Part shown: positions 15,150 through 18,853 of the stretch, piece by piece | Layout of the letters: each line of letters opens with the position of its first letter | Position numbering within the stretch: the first letter of the stretch is position 1 | Assembly: GCA_047722305.1 (NCBI GenBank) | Contig: JBDNYM010000048.1 | Coordinates: forward strand, 1 to 18,853 | DNA length: 18,853 nucleotides | Origin: JAKVJE01 sp047722305 | Lineage (GTDB): Bacteria > Actinomycetota > Actinomycetes > Actinomycetales > Microbacteriaceae | Reading direction: 5' to 3' | Made by a program: the position numbers and the translations under genes | The notes under the pieces: generated by a model | What the model was told of the DNA's origin: nothing | Seen by the model: only the letters and a program-made list of their open reading frames with translations | Databases searched by the model: none

Positions 15150-15827
15150 ATGACCAAACGCGCGCTCACCCCGGTGCAGGAGCAGTACCTGAAGGTGATC
15201 TGGAGCCTCGGAGAAACCGACGGCGACCCCGTGACCAACTCGGTGCTCGCCAAGAGCGTCGGGCAGCGCACCTCCACGGTATCCGACATGCTCAAGCGCC
15301 TCGACGACGACGGCTACGTCTCGCACCAGCGCTACGGCGCCGTCACCCTCACCGACGAGGGACGCGCCGCGGCCGTGCAGATGGTGCGCCGCCACCGGCT
15401 GCTCGAGACGTTCCTCACCAAGACCCTCGGCTACACCTGGGACGAAGTGCACCAAGAGGCGGACGCGCTCGAGCACGTCGCCTCCGACAAGATGATCGAG
15501 CGCATCGCCGCCCAGCTCGACGATCCGACCCACGACCCGCACGGCGACCCCATCCCCACCCAGCGGGGCGACATCGCCGCCGCCGACGACATCCCGCTCA
15601 CCGACCTGCCTGCCAGCAGCCCCGCCCAGGTGGTGCGCGTCGGCGACATGAACCCAGAGTTTCTGCGCTACCTGACCGAGAACGGGATCGCGATCGGCAG
15701 CCGCCTGCAGCGGGTGGCGGCGGCGCCGTTCGCCACCGACGTTCTGGTGCGCGTCGGCGGCTCAGACCGCACCGTCGGCATCGGGCACGACCTCGCCCGC
15801 ACCATCTCGGTGTCCGCGGAGGGGTAG
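15150..15827 (+). CDS. mntR: DtxR-family manganese regulator MntR
   Basis: A metal-dependent repressor of 225 residues. It has an N-terminal winged helix (1-70), with recognition helix QRTSTVSDMLKRL, a dimerisation/metal domain (about 70-140) and a C-terminal SH3-like FeoA-type domain (from about 155). It closely resembles mycobacterial MntR: QYLKVIW near the start, YGAVTLTDEGRAAA, RRHRLLETFL, LEHVASD and DPHGDPIP. At the position of DtxR Cys102 it has Asp (in EADALEH), as expected for an Mn-type rather than Fe-type sensor. Odd: the first metal ligand, normally Asp (MntR) or Met (DtxR) just before the Tyr of helix 1, is Gln12 here. The start at 15150 is preferred over an in-frame GTG at 15141 because of the -10 box placement. 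mntH and the VIT-like gene are the likely targets. Confidence 0.92.
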   Translation: MTKRALTPVQEQYLKVIWSLGETDGDPVTNSVLAKSVGQRTSTVSDMLKRLDDDGYVSHQRYGAVTLTDEGRAAAVQMVRRHRLLETFLTKTLGYTWDEVHQEADALEHVASDKMIERIAAQLDDPTHDPHGDPIPTQRGDIAAADDIPLTDLPASSPAQVVRVGDMNPEFLRYLTENGIAIGSRLQRVAAAPFATDVLVRVGGSDRTVGIGHDLARTISVSAEG

Positions 15828-15873
15828 GGGCGCTCCCTCGAGCGCGGCCGCGCCTTCGGTGCCGGGACGGCGA

Positions 15874-15923
15874 CTGAGCCGGCGGGCATGGGCGCTGCCG
15901 CGCCTTGCTGAAGTCAGAACGTC
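15874..15923 (+). repeat. Right copy of the imperfect inverted repeat flanking fur-VIT-mntR
   Basis: CTGAGCCGGCGG (15874-15885) is identical to the left copy. After 21 nt, GCTGAAGTCAGAACGTC (15907-15923) matches the left block at 14 of 17 positions. The two copies face opposite ways and enclose about 1.9 kb. Confidence 0.55.
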
Positions 15924-15966
15924 AGGGGCCGGATACCCCCCACCGCTCAGACACTCCCGCTGCAGA

Positions 15967-15976
15967 TCAGGACATC
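15967..15976 (+). repeat. TCAGGACATC repeat copy
   Basis: An exact 10-mer, also found at 15996-16005 (plus strand), 16025-16034 (minus) and 13918-13927 (minus). Here it lies in its own dyad CAGAT-6 nt-ATCTG (15963-15978). Confidence 0.6.
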
Positions 15977-15994
15977 TGGGACTTTCGCCTCAAA

Positions 15995-16035
15995 CTCAGG
16001 ACATCCTGCGTCCTGACCTCTGCGGATGTCCTGAG
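15995..16035. repeat. Inverted repeat with 12-bp perfect arms
   Basis: CTCAGGACATCC (15995-16006) pairs with GGATGTCCTGAG (16024-16035) around a 17-nt loop. A competing smaller hairpin is possible between TCAGGAC (15996-16002) and GTCCTGA (16010-16016). Both arms carry the recurring 10-mer. Confidence 0.75.
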
Positions 16036-16076
16036 CCGAGGCGGCGTGGGCCCGCGGGTTTGCGGCGGACCCGCAC

Positions 16077-16152
16077 AGCTCAGGGGAACCGGACCGCAGC
16101 AGCCGAGCTCAGGGCCCACACTCCGGACTACGACCGATCCCCTGAGCTCGGC
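16077..16152. repeat. Inverted repeat with 13-bp arms and an alternative upstream arm
   Basis: GCCGAGCTCAGGG (16102-16114) pairs perfectly with CCCTGAGCTCGGC (16140-16152) around a 25-nt loop. AGCTCAGGGG (16077-16086) can instead pair perfectly with CCCCTGAGCT (16139-16148). The two pairings exclude each other. Confidence 0.75.
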
Positions 16153-16182
16153 GACCGCACGCCTGCCCCGCTGGGCGACTGC

Positions 16183-16241
16183 GAGAATCTGCCAGCCGCA
16201 CGGCATCTCTGCCAGATACACGGCGTAGCTGGCAGATTCTC
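16183..16241. repeat. Inverted repeat with 14-bp perfect arms
   Basis: GAGAATCTGCCAGC (16183-16196) pairs with GCTGGCAGATTCTC (16228-16241). The 31-nt loop holds a third copy of TCTGCCAG (16208-16215) inside a small dyad ATCT-5 nt-AGAT (16205-16217). Confidence 0.8.
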
Positions 16242-16338
16242 TGCGAAGTGGCTGAATCACCGCGGACGGGGCCGGGCAGGGCAGGGCTCAAGCTGGAGGC
16301 GGCAGCGCGCACGCCACCTCAGGGCGGGCCCCACCCCC

Positions 16339-17424
16339 CTACTTCTTCATGCCCTTCAGGTCGTCCACGCTCACAAGCCCGGAGTGGAGGCCCCCGTTGG
16401 CGATGAGCGACGGGATCTTCACGGTATGGATGCGATCTTCGACGATGCGGCGGTGCTCGGCCAGTATCCGCTTCACCTGGGCCGACCTGGACTCCTGGGC
16501 GATGGTGTGCACCTGCGCGTCGGTGTAGCCGGCCTGGCGCATCCACGTCTGCAACTGGGCGGTGGCGTCGGAGCGGCTGGCGCCGTTCATCCAGTCCTGC
16601 CACTGCACGTGGTCGGCGCGCTCGCCGGTGAACAGCTGCTTGAGCACGTACCAGTCGGCGCTGGCCCCGTCGGTGGCGCTGGTGTCGTCCAGCGGGTGCA
16701 GCTGCATGGCGGCCAGGTAGCTGGCCACCAGCGGCGAGTTCTGAAATTTGTATCCGGTCTCGGCCTTGATGGGGTACGCGATGTAGGTCAGGTTGTGGGT
16801 CTGGTCGAAGCCGCTGCGCTCGATGTTGCGGAACAGCTGGGCGCAGAAGCGGCATCCGGGATCGAGCACTTCCAACGCGACCGGGTCGCCGCTGCGGTAC
16901 TCCCGCGCGTAGGTGGCGTGCGAGGGACGGTAGTCGGCTGCATCCCAATGCCGCAGCCGGCTCGGGATGGTGGCGATGGTGTCGCCGACGGAGGCGAACT
17001 CGTTGCCGAAGGCCCCGATCACGTCGCCTTTGCCCACCGACTGCCAGAACCCGGGCTGGGCCGCGTCGATGGAGCACGCCTGCGACGACAACGTGCACGC
17101 CTGCGCGTTCTGCTTGTCGCAGGTGCCGTACACGAACAGGTTCAGCCCGCTGCGCCCGACGATGTAGAGGCTGACGATCATCGACAGCACCATCACCCAG
17201 GCCAGCACCTCGATGGTGATGCTGGCCGGCTTCACCAGCCGGGGGGCGCGCACGGCCACCGGGGCGAGAATGGAGCTCTTGATGTCTTCGCGGAAGGTGG
17301 TGTCGCAGGCCCGGAACGTGACCCGGTGCAGGGTGCAGTTCCAGGCGCGGCCCAGAAGCTTGCGGTATTTGGCCGAGACCGCGCTCAGCACGAGCAGGAC
17401 GATGAACGCCGCGATGCACAGCAT
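16339..17424 (-). CDS. Membrane-anchored thioredoxin-fold (DsbA-like) protein
   Basis: A 361-residue protein with two membrane helices at about 1-18 and 69-91, an Arg/Lys-rich loop between them that should face the cytoplasm, and a large C-terminal domain outside. That domain carries a CxxC redox motif, DPGCRFCAQL (Cys191, Cys194), an all-helical middle part and a late KIPSLIANG, where the Pro fits the cis-Pro beside the active site of thioredoxin-fold proteins. Extra cysteines lie at 30 and 40 (cytoplasmic loop) and at 102, 110 and 117 (between helix 2 and the redox domain). It probably handles thiols, disulfides or persulfides at the outer membrane face. The start at 17424 is 2 nt past the stop of the class V aminotransferase, so translation is coupled. 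I do not recognise a named family for the whole protein. Confidence 0.8.
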   Translation of the reverse strand: MLCIAAFIVLLVLSAVSAKYRKLLGRAWNCTLHRVTFRACDTTFREDIKSSILAPVAVRAPRLVKPASITIEVLAWVMVLSMIVSLYIVGRSGLNLFVYGTCDKQNAQACTLSSQACSIDAAQPGFWQSVGKGDVIGAFGNEFASVGDTIATIPSRLRHWDAADYRPSHATYAREYRSGDPVALEVLDPGCRFCAQLFRNIERSGFDQTHNLTYIAYPIKAETGYKFQNSPLVASYLAAMQLHPLDDTSATDGASADWYVLKQLFTGERADHVQWQDWMNGASRSDATAQLQTWMRQAGYTDAQVHTIAQESRSAQVKRILAEHRRIVEDRIHTVKIPSLIANGGLHSGLVSVDDLKGMKK

Positions 17425-17426
17425 GG

Positions 17427-18677
17427 TCAGAGCCCCCGCATGAGTCGGCCCATGATCTCCAACGCAGAGTCGATGTCGGCCTCGGTGTTGTGCGCGCCCA
17501 GGCCGAACCGCACCAGGGGATCGTACTGATTGGCCTCGAGCAGCCAGTGGTGGGCGCAGAAGTAGCCGCTGCGCACCATCACGCCGGCCTTCGACAGGAA
17601 GGCTGCGAGCTGGTGTCCGTCCACCCGCTGCGGGATGACCGAGGTCACCGATGCGGGTCGCGCCCCCACCAGGGTGAGGTGCGGCAGCTCGGCGAGCCCC
17701 GTGTAGAGGCGCTCCGCGAGCACGGCCTCGCGCTGCTCCAGGCTGGTGCCGGTGGCCCGCTCGTAGCCGGCGAGCCAGTCGAGGGCGGCACCGAGGGCGA
17801 TGATCTCGCCCCAGGGCTGCAGGCCGGCCTCGAGGCGGGTCTCGAGCTCGGGCAGCAGCTCGTAGGCGGTCTCGGTGACGTTGGCCACCTGCCCGCCGCC
17901 GAGGAAGCTCACCTTGAGCGACTCCAGCAGCGGGTTCGCGGCGACCACCACGCCGAGCGACGCCCCGTAGAGCTTGTGCGCCGACCAGCAGTACGCGTCG
18001 GGACGCAGCCCGCGCAGGGCGGACAGATGGTGGGGGGCGGCCTGGGCCGCATCCACGATGATGGTGCCCCCGGCCCGATGGACGTCATCGATGAGCTGTG
18101 CCAGATTGGTCGTCGCGGTGCCGTCGAAGTTGTTCATCGCCGAGACGACCACCAGGGCGTCGGCGAGGTCGGCGTCGGCGTACTCGATGGCCCCATCCTC
18201 GGCATGCGAGAGGACGACGCGGGGCACCCCCAGCCGCCGCGCGCACGTCATGGTCGACAGAAACACCGAGTTGTGCTCGGTGTGGGTGGTGACGACGCGC
18301 GCGTACCGGTTGGCCGGCAGCTGGCCCAGCAGCAGGTTCAGGCCGTAGGTGGTGTTGAGCGTGAAGCAGGCGGTGTACCGCTTGGCGGAGACGTCGAAGG
18401 CGCGCAGCACCTTGGTGCGCGTGTCGGCGACGGCGGCGTCGACGCGACGCCCCCACTCGTACTTCACCCGCTCGCCGCAGGCGTTGTAGTGCAGGTAGTA
18501 GTCGTTGAGCGCGTCGATCACCGGCTGCGGGCGCAGCGTCTGGCAGGCCGAGTCGAGGTAGATCTGGTCGGCGGGCAGGTACTCGAAGCCGAAGCGGTCA
18601 CTGGCGGGGGCCGGGGTCTGACCGTCCGCCACGGTCTGCGGGCACGCACCGGCGCCATGCTTGCGGAAAAGGGGCAC
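17427..18677 (-). CDS. Class V aminotransferase, SufS/Csd-like cysteine desulfurase
   Basis: A PLP-dependent fold-type I enzyme of 416 residues related to group II cysteine desulfurases, which take sulfur from cysteine as an enzyme persulfide. Visible motifs are YLDSACQTLRPQPV (40-53), THTEHNSVFL with the cofactor-stacking His135, VDAAQAAPH with Asp209, and SAHKLYG with the Schiff-base Lys235. A candidate catalytic Cys374 lies in RSGYFCAHHWL, and Arg390 in VRFGLG is the substrate-carboxylate Arg. The N-terminal 35 residues are an extension with Cys12. The start is a GTG at 18677 with GGAGG about 4 nt upstream. No sufBCD or iscU gene is nearby; the only partner is the coupled membrane thioredoxin-fold gene, so a role other than general Fe-S assembly is likely. 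Selenocysteine lyase activity is an alternative. Confidence 0.87.
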   Translation of the reverse strand: MPLFRKHGAGACPQTVADGQTPAPASDRFGFEYLPADQIYLDSACQTLRPQPVIDALNDYYLHYNACGERVKYEWGRRVDAAVADTRTKVLRAFDVSAKRYTACFTLNTTYGLNLLLGQLPANRYARVVTTHTEHNSVFLSTMTCARRLGVPRVVLSHAEDGAIEYADADLADALVVVSAMNNFDGTATTNLAQLIDDVHRAGGTIIVDAAQAAPHHLSALRGLRPDAYCWSAHKLYGASLGVVVAANPLLESLKVSFLGGGQVANVTETAYELLPELETRLEAGLQPWGEIIALGAALDWLAGYERATGTSLEQREAVLAERLYTGLAELPHLTLVGARPASVTSVIPQRVDGHQLAAFLSKAGVMVRSGYFCAHHWLLEANQYDPLVRFGLGAHNTEADIDSALEIMGRLMRGL

Positions 18678-18698
18678 CGTACCTCCACGGTTCGACGA

Positions 18699-18711
18699 AT
18701 GCTATCAGCAT
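18699..18711. promoter_or_regulatory. Dyad at the promoter of the class V aminotransferase operon
   Basis: ATGCT-ATC-AGCAT is a 13-bp dyad next to a possible -10 box TATGAT (18715-18710 on the minus strand), placed where a repressor could act. Confidence 0.35.
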
Positions 18712-18801
18712 CATAGAGAGCACCGACGAGTGAACTTGAATCGCGGCTGAGAGCGGCCGGGAGCGCGGGAGGACGGGGATGCGATAGGGGATGATGGGAG
18801 C

Positions 18802-18853
18802 ATGACCGATCTGCATCCCCAGGCTGCCGACGCTTCCCTCCCCGGGCCGGACG
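18802..18853 (+). CDS. Start of an unidentified gene (3' end outside window)
   Basis: An ATG at 18802 opens a frame that stays open to the right edge (17 codons, beginning MTDLHPQAADASLPG). It diverges from the aminotransferase operon. GATGAT ends 6 nt before the ATG and could be a leaderless -10; GGGAG just before the ATG is too close for a normal ribosome site. Too little is visible to name a product. Confidence 0.4.
   Translation, partial: MTDLHPQAADASLPGPD

Larger units (their letters stand above)
15828..16338. other. Gene-poor spacer rich in inverted repeats
   Basis: About 510 bp between the convergent ends of mntR and the thioredoxin-fold gene. I see no reading frame with a family signature or a ribosome site. 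It begins with the palindrome GCGCGGCCGCGC (15842-15853) and a 5-bp hairpin at 15830-15845, which may terminate mntR. From 15874 to 16241 it carries the right flanking repeat, several copies of TCAGGACATC, a hairpin GCGGGT/ACCCGC (16054-16074) and three long inverted repeats listed separately. The last 95 bp show no clear structure. It may be a cluster of extragenic palindromes, the remnant of a mobile element, or a structured RNA. Confidence 0.7.

Noticed and set aside
15874..16241. CRISPR array
   Set aside because: The repeats are few, mixed in orientation, short and irregularly spaced. There are no uniform spacers and no cas genes.
15874..16241. Intact insertion sequence
   Set aside because: No transposase frame lies between the repeats. 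Resemblance of the TCAGGACATC word to insertion-sequence ends is only an idea that I could not verify.
15859..17529. 556-codon plus-strand frame covering the repeat-rich spacer and the thioredoxin-fold gene
   Set aside because: It would need a single gene antisense to two coupled genes and crosses the inverted repeats. No family signature or ribosome site was seen.
17490..18716. 408-codon plus-strand frame opposite the class V aminotransferase
   Set aside because: It is an antisense shadow; the minus-strand product has all PLP-enzyme motifs.

Overview
The window is high-GC DNA with actinobacterial gene content: LGFP cell-wall repeats, a GlfT2-type galactofuranosyltransferase, a three-domain MntR, and several promoters whose -10 box sits 5-8 nt before the start codon (leaderless genes). 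I read it as a Gram-positive actinomycete with a galactofuranose-containing wall glycan. I cannot name the genus from sequence alone. No rRNA, tRNA, CRISPR array or intact transposase was seen.

Region 1 (1-10090) is an envelope and glycan block. It starts with the 3' end of a secreted protein, coupled to a signal-peptide protein with six LGFP repeats. Next come a polyprenyl-phosphate-type GT2 glycosyltransferase (minus strand) and a divergent GtrA-like flippase (plus strand). A minus-strand operon follows: glf (UDP-galactopyranose mutase), glfT2, then a 653-residue polytopic membrane protein that may be a GT-C-like transferase. rfbB (dTDP-glucose 4,6-dehydratase) diverges from glf. Together these supply UDP-Galf, polymerise galactan, and possibly decorate it outside the membrane with lipid-carried sugars.

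Region 2 (10145-12286) is a large OafA-type acyltransferase with a C-terminal SGNH domain. GC content drops sharply in the SGNH half. The 653-residue membrane protein is also GC-poor relative to its neighbours, so both look like locally exchanged segments.

Region 3 (12378-15827) is a metal-homeostasis block: mntH (Nramp importer), a Fur/PerR-family regulator on the minus strand, a divergent VIT/CCC1-like transporter, and mntR. The three genes fur, VIT and mntR are bracketed by an imperfect inverted repeat just beyond the stop codons of fur and mntR.

Region 4 (15828-16338) is about 510 bp without a convincing gene. It is packed with inverted repeats (perfect arms of 12, 13 and 14 bp) and exact copies of a 10-mer that also lies beyond fur. 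It is the least explained part of the window.

Region 5 (16339-18853) is a two-gene minus-strand operon: a SufS-like class V aminotransferase coupled by a 2-nt gap to a membrane-anchored thioredoxin-fold protein with a CxxC motif. The start of another gene runs off the right edge.
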